A stretch of DNA of 64,000 nt from Cristatella mucedo (GCA_009760855.2 WPIO01000105.1:722001-786000); one strand, 5' to 3'; positions 48,413-61,182 are shown, counted from the stretch's first letter. Numbers and translations are program-made. The notes: generated by a model not told the origin, from the sequence alone.

Positions 48413-48940
48413 GAGGATCAAGAAATCAGTCCAAAAAAACTCTTTCATCGACGGCACTGATTCCGTGGGATCATAATCATGCTACTCTAATAATTCTAGT
48501 CATCTCAGGACCATTACACATGGATTAATGACATTGTTTATGACCAACTGGTCAACGGCGCTTTGCGTGTGATAGAGCTCAGTTACTAGCTGCTGTGGAA
48601 TAGTTCGTACCGCCACTCTTACCGCTGCATAAAATGTACCGTCTTCTGAAGCTATCGGTCATGGTCCTTACTCTTCATTAGTGAACGGCATCGTATACGC
48701 CCTTTCACCTACCAGCCTTGAATATAGGGAACTTCGATTCCTCAGTGCAAACAACTCTGTGCCATTCAGCCCAGACGATCGCTAGCCCATCGCAGGAGGG
48801 TTTACCTTTTTTCTTGTTCAGAAGGCAAAGGCTTACATTATTTATATTTCATTATTACTACGGCCTAGCCTGGTGAGTATACCTCGCCAGCCGCTAGCCT
48901 CCACCGAACGGTGCGTTCACTTAGCTCAAGTCCCGGCCTA
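48413..48940. other. no recognisable gene
   Basis: Short AT-leaning spacer. Nothing was identified. Confidence 0.35.
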
Positions 48941-48944
48941 AGTT

Positions 48945-49035
48945 GGCTCGCGGTTAAGGTACTCGCCTCTATCAAGGGCATGTGTGAAACGCCTGAGTCG
49001 AGATCAAGTTCTCTCAGGTCACTGTGTAGGCGATT
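48945..49035 (+). mobile_element. tRNA-SINE head
   Basis: 'ttggctcgcggttaaggtac' (A box), then 'cctgagtcgagatcaag' (decayed B box). About 90 bases. Confidence 0.45.
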
Positions 49036-49107
49036 TTACTGATTTTTTTTATTCAATTTTAAGTGTCTAAGCAGCAGCACTTTCCGAAGGAGCAGAGTTG
49101 TCGACGT

Positions 49108-49145
49108 CGTCCTGTCGATCTGTCGATCTGTCGATCTGTCGATCC
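49108..49145. repeat. 8-bp tandem repeat
   Basis: Four to five units of TGTCGATC in a row. Confidence 0.8.
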
Positions 49146-51940
49146 TGATCTCGACTTCCTGGTTGCGATGACCACAGCCCTTACCCTCATTTCCAGAATA
49201 CCGAGCTGCAACTGCTTTTCAATATCGTAGCGTACACATTGATCAAAGATTCACAAGCTCTCTTGCCATGTGAACCTTTTGGAAGCCCACACAATTTGGT
49301 CCCCAAATTTTTCGTTTTATGAAGACATAAATCCCCCGTACTTTGCCTATCTACCAGCATTTGCTAGCTACTCTACCGGGCTTAATTTGGCGGCGACCGG
49401 AAGTCGTATAAACTACCTCTCTAGAAATTCTAGGTTATGATCTCGAATCTTATTTATGATAAATCCGCAGAAATTCTTTCCGTAACTTGCACTGTGCATA
49501 AAAAAGCGTTTGAGTAGCAAGTCCATATCCATATCGTAGAGAAGTCTATTAGACAGCGACCGAGGGATATTCAATAGAGGCCGTGACGTGACCTATCACC
49601 TCTCGTGCGGCTCGAAGCTTAGCGATCGAATCAGCTCAAATCCACCGGTCAGCAACTCGCGGAGCACACCTGACTGCCTATTCGTTCACTGACTTCGGCT
49701 GACATGCTGCCTGGGCCGCAGATTATCGCTTACTGTCTTTTTCTAGCCATTACACTTGAAGAACCACGACAGACGAATATGAGTCGCAATAAGGCCGATT
49801 TAGCAGGCCGCCATTTCAATGCGCTGCTTGGCCTGCTTAAAGCTCTCCCATCTTCCTGTTGGAAGAGCGGCCGTTCAAGCGCGAGTAGATGATCTTGGCA
49901 CACTTCATGGAGGAGCGTGGAGTACAGTGCTTGCATTTCGTTGTGGCCCCCTAGCAGGGCAGTACACATTACTGCAAAAACCATTTCCGCCAGTAACGGA
50001 GTCGAGTCTTGAGCTTTTCTTGAACGGCAGGACCCCAGCAGGACTGTTTTGTCGTGCAAAGCATCAAGCCACCATTGCGTCAAGAGCCACTTTCGGTTCC
50101 GTCCAAAGGGCCCGCTGCTGCTGACACCTTCCGTGTGCCTTTTGTGAGTTTGAATATTATGCTAGAAAATTTTATTTGCTAGCTTCAACGCACATTTATT
50201 TGCTAGCTTCAACGGAGCTTGCTCGAGTCTGGGGGCAATAATTGAACTGTTACGGTGGGTGCAGCAGGACTGTTCGCTAATATCTCAAAATGTGAAAAAG
50301 GGTTTGACGTGTGCGCACGACCTGCAGTCTGCTCGTCATTTAAGAGCACTCTGGAAATAAGTAAGTTTGCCATGAGTTTAAGATGGCGGGTGAGAGGGTA
50401 CTTCAAGCAGCCGAGGTGTGTGATCAAATTAGGCGAGCGCGTTTAAAACGCAGAGTGGCGGGTATAGCAAGCTTAATTGGCTTCGTTGCTTTTGAATGTG
50501 GCGCCTCGTCGCCGAGCTCAGCCCAAAGCCCGGCATTCTGCTGGTCGCAGCAGCAGTAGCCTGGACAACCACTCAGTGGCCTGCATCCGCCCTCCGACTT
50601 AAGAGAAGCCGACCGACGGTACTTCCGGCTTGTAATTGTCTTCCGTTCCGCTGCTGAAGTATCGACCTCTTCATGCGCTCGCAGACTTTCGGGCCTATAC
50701 TACCTTGCTGTCTGATACACTATTTTAAATGCAATCGGTCAAGCATGCTATCGCTAACTGGATATACCCGTAGATAACTCTTTAATGTCGTTGCTCGCAC
50801 CGCACCATCTCGGTAGCCTCGCTTTCATCATACTGTCCACCGAAATAGCTCTCTTTCCTGCAGAGGTTGTCAGCTGCGCTATCGCCGTGTGCAACGTTAC
50901 GCACTCTGTCTTTGATGTCACGCCATGATGGAGGAATGAACGAGCTTGCACGCGTTCGATTCTACGGAAGACTTTAGCGAGTTCGGACGGTGTGCACTTT
51001 ACGTGTGCACAAGCGTGTTAGCGTTTTGAGTGCGAATTACTGCTTTCGTGTCGTGCTCTCATGTCGGTTCGTGTCAGTTGAGGATGTTGAAAATGGAGAG
51101 CTTTAGAATTTAACTTTAAAATGTCAGCGTGAATTTAAAATTTAAAGTTAATATAATAAATTTAAACTTTGCGTGCTATTCTGCGTTCTACTTGCGACCG
51201 GTTTAGTTCGCAGAGAAGCGGAAAGAGCCGCGTGCTCCGTGCGCCTCCCAGCGAGCTACTTCATAGTCCGCGGATGCGACTGCGAACGGGAGACGACGTT
51301 GCAGACGAATCTGTACCAATGAGTCTTTCGCGGTCTTTAGGATCCGATTACGTGTAGCCATCTCAGCTCACTTCACTAGGGTGCGAACAATTGGTTCAAC
51401 GTGGAGCTGATTGCACGCTATCACCAAGCTGTGGCTGTGACTGCTACCGACGACGCTACTACCTGAAATAATCGATCAACGTCAAGGTTTTTCTTCTGTC
51501 GAACACTCAGCTACCGCGGCATCGTGTCAGCAGGCCTATTTTGTCATACAGACAGGGGCGCGGCCATGTTTAATGCAGACGATCCGAAAATGCAGCAGCC
51601 CCGAAGCGAGCTTCTTGGGCTTCGGCCATTTTGGTGCTCAAAGTGATTCTCTCTCGCGGCGCACGGCGTAGTCGCCACTTTCGTCCCGTGTCGCGGCCGC
51701 GCTAGCGACGGATCAGCACTCGCGGCCGAGTCGTCTTTCGTCAGGACGACGGCGGAGGATATTTAGCGTCAAAAGCAGCCTTGAGCTGGTAGAAAACGTC
51801 ACTTCTGGCTGGCGCTGAACACCGTGCAGGCTTGCCTGCCCCTCTCCGTAGCCCCGAGCAGCCTCGGATTCGACGCGGTGGGGCCGGCACGCTTTGCGGC
51901 CGAGCCGTTGATAGAGTAGGAAACCTGATCGCGCTGCAAA
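49146..51940. other. no recognisable gene
   Basis: Low-information stretch. A 21-bp block 'atttatttgctagcttcaac' is duplicated in tandem at 50168-50212. Open frames at 49730-50124 on both strands show no recognisable motif. Confidence 0.4.
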
Positions 51941-51967
51941 GTGTCCGCTCTCTCGCTCTCTCGCTCA

Positions 51968-51969
<2 letters not shown>

Positions 51970-52026
<57 letters not shown>

Positions 52027-52170
52027 GTCTCTGTCTCTGTCTCTGTCTCTGTCTCTGTCTCTGTCTCTGTCTCTGTCTCTGTCTCTGTCTCTGTCTCTGT
52101 CTCTGTCTCTGTCTCTGTCTCTGTCTCTGTCTCTGTCTCTGTCTCTGTCTCTGTCTCTGTCTCTCTCTTT
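51970..52170. repeat. (CT)n then (GTCTCT)n array
   Basis: A CT run (51974-52020), then a hexamer array of GTCTCT, about 23 units (52030-52163). Encoded SVSVSV-type proteins are artefacts. Confidence 0.95.
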
Positions 52171-52448
52171 CGTTCTCTCTCATGCTCTCTCCTTCTCTCT
52201 CTTGATCTCTTAGCTCTTGATTAGCTCGCCCTCTCGCTCACCTTCAGAGCGGTGGCACTCACCTGCGCCGCAGACCTCGGCGCGCGCCTCATTCTAGATC
52301 TGTTTACGCGTGTTTATGAGGCGCGCTCGCCAGTGGCAGCGCTTCACTTGGCGGCGTGCGCCCAAATCGTGCGGCCCAACGAAGCCGCTCGGCGCTCGAG
52401 CCACTTTTGTTTGAGTTTTGCGACACACCATCTGCCAACGGCGGCATA

Positions 52449-52746
52449 TGTGGAACTCGCTTCCACAATTCTTGCGCAACGACAACTACTCTCCAACTGC
52501 CGACTATGGCGCATCTTTTTCAGAGGTCCTGAGCTTCTACTTCTATGCTACTCACTATCTCAACTGCTCTCCTGACTCTGCTATGCTTCCCACTTTCTCT
52601 TTGTTGTGTGAGACGAAGTGTGTTGGCTACCGAATGCGTACCAAAAGCCGCTTTGGCTGTGTTTGCGCTATACAAAACTCTCCTGCGTAACACCCACATG
52701 GTCTTTATGACTTTGTGGAGTTACAGACGGAGATACATTACATTAC
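52449..52746 (+). mobile_element. LINE F1 copy E, last ~300 bp
   Basis: It begins 'tggaactcgcttccacaatt' (compare 12822), continues through 'ctctcctgactctgctatgc', and ends in the F1 block 'tttgtggagttacagacgga' with an (ACATT)n tail. The 5' junction at about 52449 is abrupt, as expected for 5' truncation. Confidence 0.9.
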
Positions 52747-53540
52747 CCCCTCCCCCGTAGGCGTAGGCATGGATGTTATTGCAATCGATGCAGCCCGAGC
52801 ATCAGCGTTCTGCGAAGCCGGTATTTTAACATTTGGTCTGGATCCAAAATGCGTTTTTACTCGCCGGCAGGGAACCACTAAACAAAGGATGCTAACGAAA
52901 AAAGAGTTGCTACGCGACTACTCCAGCATGCATGCTAGAGCATGCACGTGGAGATTACTCGGGTTCACTGATTATCAGGACCTCTGGTTAGTAACCTGCA
53001 CTTAATGCTGGTCATGTAAGGACGCAAAGCGCTCAGGAACAAACCTGTCAATTTTTTCGCTGAGTCGCAGGGAAAAGCTGAGCTGAACGGATAGACTGAG
53101 TCCTCAGCTGAGACTTACACGATGCGAAGCCTAGGCAGGCGACGACACAAGCTGCCAACGGTAGGCACGTGCAAGCGGGTGAAGCCATACCCAGTGCAAG
53201 ATCTTGAAGTCGATTCGGCAGCCGTTTAGGCAGCCAGCTATACACAAAAATTAGTCGAGCGGCGCTGACGACGGACCAGACGAGCTGCTGATTTGCTCGT
53301 CAGTGTGAGAGGATTTGGAAAACGGACCGGTAATCTTAACTAATGGAACTCGCTGCGATCTAGAAGTCAATATCGCGAATGCATGAGCTATTTTAGCAGG
53401 CGGTGTAGCCAATCTATTGCCGCACCGAGTCGTTTGTATTTTTCTCGGTTATACATTTTATTGGACGTGAGCCTCAGACCACTGAGGCCATTCAAACCTG
53501 AGATAAATCCAAGTGACGTTCTTGATGCCGCGAGTTGCTG
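52747..53540. other. no recognisable gene
   Basis: Short open frames only. Confidence 0.35.
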
Positions 53541-54101
53541 TAAGATGCCGCGAGACGCCCCGAGACGCCGCCCGGTCATTACCGGAGGAACCGGGCGAAC
53601 TCGCGCGGCAGCTCGGGCCTGTCTGGCAGCGAAATTAGAAGTTACTTCTATAAACCCTTGGAAAATCGAAAATTGAGGCTGTCGGACAAGTGAAACAAAT
53701 GAAGCAAATTGGTCGAGCGGTCGCAGAAGCGCCGCGTCGGGGGCTGCTATTCCTTTGTTGATGGCGCTGGAGAAGGATGACAACTCGCTGTAGTAGCCTG
53801 GTGATAGCAAACGGGTGATTCAATGACGCCTTCGGCGTGCAGAGTGCGCAGACGACAACTGTCCAACTTGCACGGGACAGAAGCTTCCGCCGGAAGCAAT
53901 CGCCGGTGCGATGGCGTCGCACTCCGAGCGCCGGTCAAAGCTGGCCGCACGTCGAGCATTTGCGCCACCGATGAGACGCCCTCGGGTCGAGCGAGCCCGC
54001 GCGAGCGAAGCGCTTAGAGTCCTGCGACCTAGACGGCTGAGCCGCGGCGGCGGCGGCGCAGAACTCGTTCGGCCTGTCGCCTTGTTGGCTGCGCGCTTGC
54101 A

Positions 54102-54139
54102 CTGCCGCAACGCCGGCGGCCGCGGCGGCGTTGCGGCAG
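54102..54139. repeat. perfect 14-bp inverted repeat
   Basis: CTGCCGCAACGCCG (54102-54115) and its reverse complement (54126-54139), loop of 10 GC-rich bases. Confidence 0.85.
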
Positions 54140-54176
54140 CCGCCAACTTCGCTGCGGCCGCTGCCGCGGGGCGTGT

Positions 54177-54216
54177 CGCCGACGAGTCGTCGCTAGGACG
54201 CGACGACTCGTCGGCG
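54177..54216. repeat. perfect 16-bp inverted repeat
   Basis: Arms 54177-54192 and 54201-54216 (CGCCGACGAGTCGTCG and complement), loop of 8. A second overlapping pairing involves 54209-54235. Confidence 0.85.
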
Positions 54217-54438
54217 CTCTCCGCCGACGAGCGTCGCCTCCACGAATCGTCGGAAGACTCGTGCGCACTCACGCAAGCGGAACGCTGGCGCCGTCGCGCG
54301 TCCACCGATCGCCTGACGCCTACGTCGACGCCGGCAGCAGACGCTGTCCGCGGTCGCGACTCGTGCGCCGCCGCCGCGGCGGCGGCGGTCTCGAGGCGGG
54401 CTGCCTGCGGCAGGTCGCCTCGAGACGCCTGCGCTCCG

Positions 54439-54487
54439 CGGCCGAGCCGCGCGGCCGCGTGCACTGCACGGCCGCGCGGCTCGGCCG
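54439..54487. repeat. perfect 19-bp inverted repeat
   Basis: CGGCCGAGCCGCGCGGCCG (54439-54457) and its exact reverse complement (54469-54487), loop of 11 bases. Confidence 0.9.
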
Positions 54488-54708
54488 TCCGGGCGTCCAC
54501 TTCTCTGTTATTGCAATGTCCGTCTTCACAAAGGACGGCGCGAGCCCTGGACGCCGGGCGCCGCCCGCCGCCGGCGTTATTTCTTCGCATCCGCGCGTCG
54601 CTCGCGCGCGCGCTGCACCCGCTTCGCCTTCGGGGGCCCCCCGCGGAGCTTCCGGAGCGGTTGCCGATTCCCAGCTCTTCCCTAGGCCTCGTAGATCGGC
54701 CGCACCCT

Positions 54709-54739
<31 letters not shown>

Positions 54740-55014
54740 GCGCCGCCTCCCTCCGAACGGTTGCAAGTAGTTTGCGATCCTTCCGCAACTGCGTCGATAG
54801 AGCGGCGCAGGGCACTTTCGCAGGCGCGCGGCAAGCGATGCGACGCGATGCGTTTTCGGCGGTCGCGCTCACGACGGTACCGCCATTGCCTCACCAAGGA
54901 AGCCCGCGCGGTGCCGCCATTGCAACTCACTCACTACTGCTTACCCACCCGGCTCGACCCTAGGGTTCTCTCTCGTTTAGCCGACCGCCCGTTATGCTAG
55001 GCCAACCGCCACGG

Positions 55015-55260
55015 CGGTCACAAAGGGCGACAATACGCAAGAAGTTTCAAGGAGCAATAGGACTCAAAACAAAACGAAGAAAGACGCGGTTGGGAAGCGA
55101 GCCGCTCGGTCAGTGCAAAGCTGCTCGCTATGAGGACCAGAGTTGGTGCCTAAAGCAAACAGTGGCGACCTAAGTACCAGCCACAGTAGCGCTGCGGCGC
55201 TGCAGCGCCGGCTTCATGCTGTGGCCCGTTTGACCTTCCTTGGTCCTCTCCCCATTCAGC
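55015..55260. other. spacer, no gene seen
   Basis: Non-repetitive sequence before the CT arrays, with no credible open frame. Confidence 0.3.
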
Positions 55261-55261
<1 letters not shown>

Positions 55262-55331
<70 letters not shown>

Positions 55332-55380
55332 GTTCACTCTCTCACCTACTCACTCACTCTCTCTCTCTCATTTACTTGTT

Positions 55381-55420
<40 letters not shown>

Positions 55421-55509
55421 ATCTCTCTATATCTCTCTCCGATTCACTGTCTACAGATTAGTTTATACGTCTTTCCGTCTATTCACGTTTCTCTATTTCT
55501 CTCGATATT

Positions 55510-55574
<65 letters not shown>

Positions 55575-55630
55575 TCTCTCATTACCTCTTTCTCTCTCTC
55601 ACACTCTTTCTCTCTCTCATTACCTCTCTC

Positions 55631-55680
<50 letters not shown>

Positions 55681-55744
55681 TCTTTCTCTCTCTCACACTC
55701 TTTCTCTCTCTCATTACCTCTCTCTCACTCTCTCATTAACTCGC

Positions 55745-55795
<51 letters not shown>

Positions 55796-55860
55796 TTACC
55801 TCTCTCTCACTCTCTCTCTCTCTCTGTCTCATTAAATCTCTCTCTCTCCCTCTCTTTATC
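55262..55860. repeat. clustered (CT)n arrays with higher-order repeat
   Basis: Several CT runs are separated by related 40-50 bp linkers, for example 'cattacctctttctctctct' followed by 'cacactctttctctctctca' at about 55581 and again at 55674. This suggests duplication of a composite unit. Confidence 0.9.
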
Positions 55861-55951
55861 TCTCCGTGTGTCTCTCATTCACATTCTAATCATCAGTTAT
55901 CCGTCTTTCCATTCATTTACACTTCTCTATATCTCTATTGTAGACACGCAT

Positions 55952-56054
<103 letters not shown>

Positions 56055-56599
56055 ATATTCACTTTCTAATGATCAATGTATTCATCCGCCTATCCATTTA
56101 AGCTTCTCCATATCTCTCTATATTTGTATGCAAAATGCACTGTATACTCCTAGATACAGTTCTACAACGCTCATCCTTTGATTCTGCTCATTTGTGCGTC
56201 GCTGAGCATCTGCCGAAGTCAATAGCTAGTCTAGGCATTGGAGCGGATTTTTCCGCTGGATCATTCAGCCCAATGAGAGTTATTAAGTGTCATGTCCCCC
56301 CCCCCCCTGTTGGACGCATCTAATCCTACGTCGCTGTCAAATAGACTTCTTCACGCTACGGATATTGACTTTATGTCTCTGCTGCGTTGCTGCTACTGTC
56401 GGCATATCTGGCTGCGCTGGCACTGCACCTACAAGTTGTTAGCCGCGAGTCCGCGGTTCCGATTCCAAAGTTCAGCGCTTCGACGGCTGAGATTCGTTGC
56501 GCCTCGGCTGAGATTGGCCGCCCTGAACGAGCAACCCCTGCGCTCCGCCCGGCTTCTGCGCCAGCGTAGAAGCCGCTACACCTCATTGGTAACAACATC

Positions 56600-56600
<1 letters not shown>
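56055..56600. other. no recognisable gene
   Basis: Includes a poly-C run of about 11 near 56297 and short open frames only. Confidence 0.35.
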
Positions 56601-57560
<960 letters not shown>

Positions 57561-57829
57561 GTGCGCGATAAAAAATGCTGATGCTGACCGTTGACCGTCT
57601 CGTTAGCCACGCTCGAGTGCAAAATCTAGCGACTCGCGCGGTGATCATCGTGATCTAGCGGCGATCGTCCTCTAGCTTTGTAGTCAGCAATATTTACATG
57701 CCATTAGAGAGTCCCTCCCTGAGGTGAATTCCTCCTTGGAGTATTCGTCCTCGCTCTTCGACCTCAATTTCGACCTTGAAGCCAGCGTCCGCTGACTTGA
57801 TCTCGAAGTTCATCTCGGGAGTCTGAGAT

Positions 57830-58690
57830 GACCACTAGCCCTCCAGACCCCAGACCTACTCTCCTCCTTCTGAGATGCTGATCTTTAGTGCCGCAATAGA
57901 CGACGGATGCATTAAGTATCAGCCATTGAACTCGGGTCATTTCCCAGCATCTCTAAAAGATACAATCGCCAGGCCGCTCACTACGAAGTCGACACTAGGC
58001 CAGAAGAACTTAAGCAACTTCTGGCCGCTCAGTCTCCCGACTTCCATCCGTCTCGGAGACACTGGAACGAGTAGTGGCAGACACGTTGACCTCTTGAATC
58101 CAAGCGTCAAGTGTGGCAAGTTCCAGTCAGAATAATATCGAGAAACGCCTTCCGCCGAGTCACCGCTGCAGCGCCTGCGTAGCGAACGGCTAGAGAATGC
58201 TAAGTAAGGCACAGCGTCTCTGCTAGTTATGCTTGATCTCTTGGAAGCTGTGGATCATCAAGTCATTCTCGAGTGCACGCTGAGTCAGCCAGGCATCACG
58301 ACCACAGTGATGTAATGAGTTGCATCTTATTTCAGTTGAAGGATTAAGGGAGGCGATGTCAAATGAAAACAACTATCCAGTGAGCTTTCATAAAAAAGCG
58401 CGCTCCAGGGGTCCGAGTCAGGGTTCATTCCTACTCACAGTCTCTAATATTCTCCAGCTGCCGATTTGATCGGAGAGGAAAATTTAGGTTTTCACTTTTG
58501 TGCAGATGATGACACCCTGCATCAATGTCCTTCGATCCCTTTCATTTTTGAGCCGTCCAGCATGAAAAATCTCTCAGCTCCATAGCAACCTGCATTACTG
58601 ACACTCAAACGTGGATGGCGGCAGAAAATTTTCTGAAATTGAATGACGAAAAACCCAACTTGGCAACTTCAGCAAACCAACTACCCGGTT
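57830..58690 (+). mobile_element. LINE family F3 RT remnant
   Basis: On the plus strand broken frames give an RT N-terminal piece 'HFPASLKDTIARPL' (57930-57980), 'LLVMLDLLEAVDHQVILE' (58217-58270), a catalytic-region piece 'FHFCADDDTLHQC' (58490-58530) and 'MAAENFLKLNDEKP' (58614-58655). These are the RT motifs of a non-LTR element distinct in wording from F1. Many frameshifts; inactive. It ends where the MULE-like sequence begins. Confidence 0.7.
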
Positions 58691-58789
58691 CTTAGAAAGC
58701 CCAACTCAGTCCGAATCCCAGCTCTGTCAGTGCATGCTCGCAGCACTCGGAGCCTCTTTCTGCATTCTAGCGTGTGGCAGTGGTACGAT

Positions 58790-59300
58790 GATAAATCCAC
58801 CTTTTTGGTTCAGACTAGGATGATTGTGTCTCTAGCTTTTGTTCGCATTGCCGCCTTGAAAGAAGCTTTTGACGCTCTATCTGAAACGCTTCCAGATGAA
58901 TTGCAGCCGATGCTGGCATGGCTCGAGGACAATTATATTGAAAAGCCTTTTAGAAGAAATCGACGTTCTCGACCGGCATTATTTTCACCACAACTCTGGA
59001 GTGCTTACAATCGGATTCTCAATGACCAAGATCGAACCTATAACCATTCAGAAGCTGCTCATCGGCATCTTCAAACGGAATTAGACGCGAAAACTCATCG
59101 ACTTATCGTTTAATCAGTAAGTTGATACAAATTCAGAAAAGGCGATATTTACAGTACGAACGTAAAGTTGCAGACAGGTGCACCGGAAACAAAAAAGTGA
59201 AGAAATATCAACAAGCAGATAACCGCATTACGAACATTGTCAGAGCGTATGCAGATCGAGAATACATTGACTATCTTTGAGGTCTACCTCACGATTTCCT
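58790..59300 (+). pseudogene. MULE-family transposase, C-terminal part
   Basis: MULE transposases cut and paste DNA elements; animal copies often carry FLYWCH zinc fingers. The plus-strand frame (up to 59113) reads 'FVRIAALKEAFDALSETLPD', 'LQPMLAWLEDNYIEKPF', 'LFSPQLWSAYNRILNDQDRT', then 'NHSEAAHRHLQTEL'. The acidic Leu-rich start, the ED-YI block, the W-YNRIL segment and the N-x-E-x-x-HR block are, from memory, the layout of MULE transposase C-termini. At 59110 the frame shifts by one base, and a second frame continues with 'LIQIQKRRYLQYERKVA' and 'ITNIVRAYADREYIDYL', which end such proteins. The N-terminal part is absent, so the gene is dead. It adjoins LINE F3. Confidence 0.6.
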
Positions 59301-59690
59301 GATTTAATAATTATTGCCGATAAGTAATGCCATTAACGCATAATAAATTCGTATTGTAATAAATTTTAAAAACAGTTATACATATAATAATAGATAATAT
59401 AATTTATATATATAAAATAATTACAATAAAACTGTGATGGAATTTAATATCGCTATATTACTAATGTGTTGGTCATTAATGAGTTTCAAAATTTTTTTTC
59501 TCGAGATTTTAACGTGCAGTACCTGCTGTTACGGGACCTGAGGCTCGCGGGAAATACATGGCTGAACCTATTTGAACCTAATCGGCTGAATCCATTTGTC
59601 GCGTATTGTTAGCGAGAACCTGACCTTTTTTCTGGTGTGCTTTGGTTGCCCGTACACGACTTAGTGAGTGCTGCTAACCTTTAGACCAAT
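59301..59690. other. AT-rich, no gene
   Basis: Very AT-rich stretch (59310-59470), possibly flanking or terminal sequence of the MULE element. No TIR was identified. Confidence 0.35.
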
Positions 59691-59694
59691 AAAG

Positions 59695-59965
59695 CCTAAA
59701 ACTCACTACCAACGCACTTCACAGCGTCCCTGACTTGACAACATTTAAAAGAAAAAGCATAAAACGGACCTGTTTATTACAGCATTTGGTGGGTCTTTGG
59801 GATTCGTTCTTTTTTCGCATGTATCTGCTTACGCTATGCCTGCTGCTTGCGGATGCTACCATAAACAATTCGGTTCAGCTTTCTATACAGAATTCTGTAA
59901 AGTGCCTAGAATGAGATTCAGCTCTCTGCGGGCGCTCTACAAATGTAACGATATCATTAGTACGA
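59695..59965 (+). mobile_element. LINE F2 3' end, decayed
   Basis: 'aaaactcactaccaac' and 'gtgggtctttgggattcgtt', then the terminal block 'agtgcctagaatgagattca' and 'gcgctctac'. A second possible scrap of the terminal block lies at 60095-60140. No clear (ATT)n tail. Confidence 0.65.
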
Positions 59966-60251
59966 ACCAGCGATCGCGCTTCTTTCATGTGTTGTTGCAT
60001 GCTTGTCTTAGCATGGCAATTATGAGCTGATAGCCTAGTTAGTTCTCCTTGATTTTCGTCAACCATTGGTTATCGCCTCTCTGTCCGCATTCTGTAAAGC
60101 GCCACTGTAGAAATTAAACTCTCCTTAGGGCGCTAAACAAAAGACTCGCTGTTACAATCACTATCTTGATTATACCGAGACACGCTTCAAATCAGTCCAG
60201 TTCCTCCGCCGCTCGGGCGCGCGGCTCAATAAAGCGCGAGCGGCTGACGAC

Positions 60252-60400
60252 GGCGGCTATAGCTTCGTCACGTGGCGGCTATAGCTTCGTCACGTGGCGG
60301 CTAGCTTCGTCACGTGGCGGCTAGCTTCGTCACGTGGCGGCTAGCTTCGTCACGTGGCGGCTAGCTTCGTCACGTGGCGGCTAGCTTCGTCACGTGGCCA
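60252..60400. repeat. 20-22-bp minisatellite with E-box per unit
   Basis: Seven tandem units of CGGCTAGCTTCGTCACGTGG (the first two carry an extra TA). Each has CACGTG: 60269, 60291, 60311, 60331, 60351, 60371, 60391. The extended GTCACGTGG context is typical of USF/MITF/TFE-type E-boxes. Further E-box-like wording follows in 'ccacgtctg'. Confidence 0.9.
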
Positions 60401-60902
60401 CGTCTGCCCTCCGAGCGGCTCAGCTGACCGGCAGAGCTCTGGCCGGCTGCTGGTGCCGCGCGTGCGAGCGACGAGCGTGCATTCCGGAGCAGCACTTCCG
60501 GATTCATTTTCTCGCTGCCATGGGCATGCATGGGCACTGCCGGCAGCACCGAAAAAAAAAACATCTCCGCTATCCTGCCGCTCGGAACTTCGACCGAGCC
60601 GCCACAGACGGCTGGCCGCCGCCGGTGCCGCGAGCGCCCGCTCGCCCGCCGCCCACCAGCCGCTGCGACCTTCGACCCGTCCGCTGCGACCTTCGAGCTC
60701 GCTCAGGCACGCCCAGACGACGTTCGGTCTGGCGAGAATCTGCCCAGTCAAAGTGGGCTACCCCTCGGCTCGTCCTCTCGGGTGTACCGCATGCTCGCGA
60801 TCAGTACGAGGTTCGGGGGGTCTTCGCGGCGCCGGCGTGCCGTCTGCTTCCCGCGTGACGACGCAGAGCCGCCGGAGCGCACGCTTCGCTGGGAGATCCG
60901 GC

Positions 60903-60930
60903 GACCGACCGACCGACCGACCGACCGACC
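60903..60930. repeat. (GACC)7 tetranucleotide repeat
   Basis: Seven GACC units in a row. Confidence 0.9.
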
Positions 60931-61124
60931 GGCGGACGGTTGGACGGGCGGACAGGCGGAGGCAGACTTGGCCGGCTGTTTGCGTGCTTTGCGCGAGTTT
61001 GCCGGAGTTTGAAGGAAGAAGAGGTCAGACGAATCGCTCAGCAAGCGACCGGCCGCCGGAAATGGAGAGCGAGCCCAGCGCAACACGAAGCGGCCGACGC
61101 GTCGTGTTGCGATGACGCGACGTC

Positions 61125-61182
61125 TCGCTAGAGCGCGATGACGACTTGGCGCGCGCGCCAAGTCGTCATCGCGCTCTAGCGA
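61125..61182. repeat. 58-bp perfect palindrome, no loop
   Basis: Arms of 29 bp are exactly complementary around 61153/61154, with the centre GCGCGCGC. Upstream, 'caacacga' (61081) and 'tcgtgttg' (61102) form another short inverted repeat. Confidence 0.9.

Larger units (their letters stand above)
53545..55010. promoter_or_regulatory. CpG island with dense perfect inverted repeats
   Basis: Extremely CpG-rich. Two 350-codon open frames cover it in opposite directions (53911-54963 plus and 53820-54872 minus). Since both strands stay open, this reflects lack of AT-rich stops, not coding. Alanine/arginine-rich translations and (CCG)n at 54708-54737 fit the N-terminus of a developmental regulator at best. 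Likely a promoter island. Confidence 0.45.

Noticed and set aside
52294-52575. Possible gene upstream of LINE F1 copy E
   Set aside because: The open frame runs from CpG-rich sequence into the LINE, so it is a chance fusion.
53820-54963. Two 350-codon open frames on opposite strands
   Set aside because: Mutually overlapping and Ala/Arg-rich, as expected from GC-rich composition. No domain recognised.
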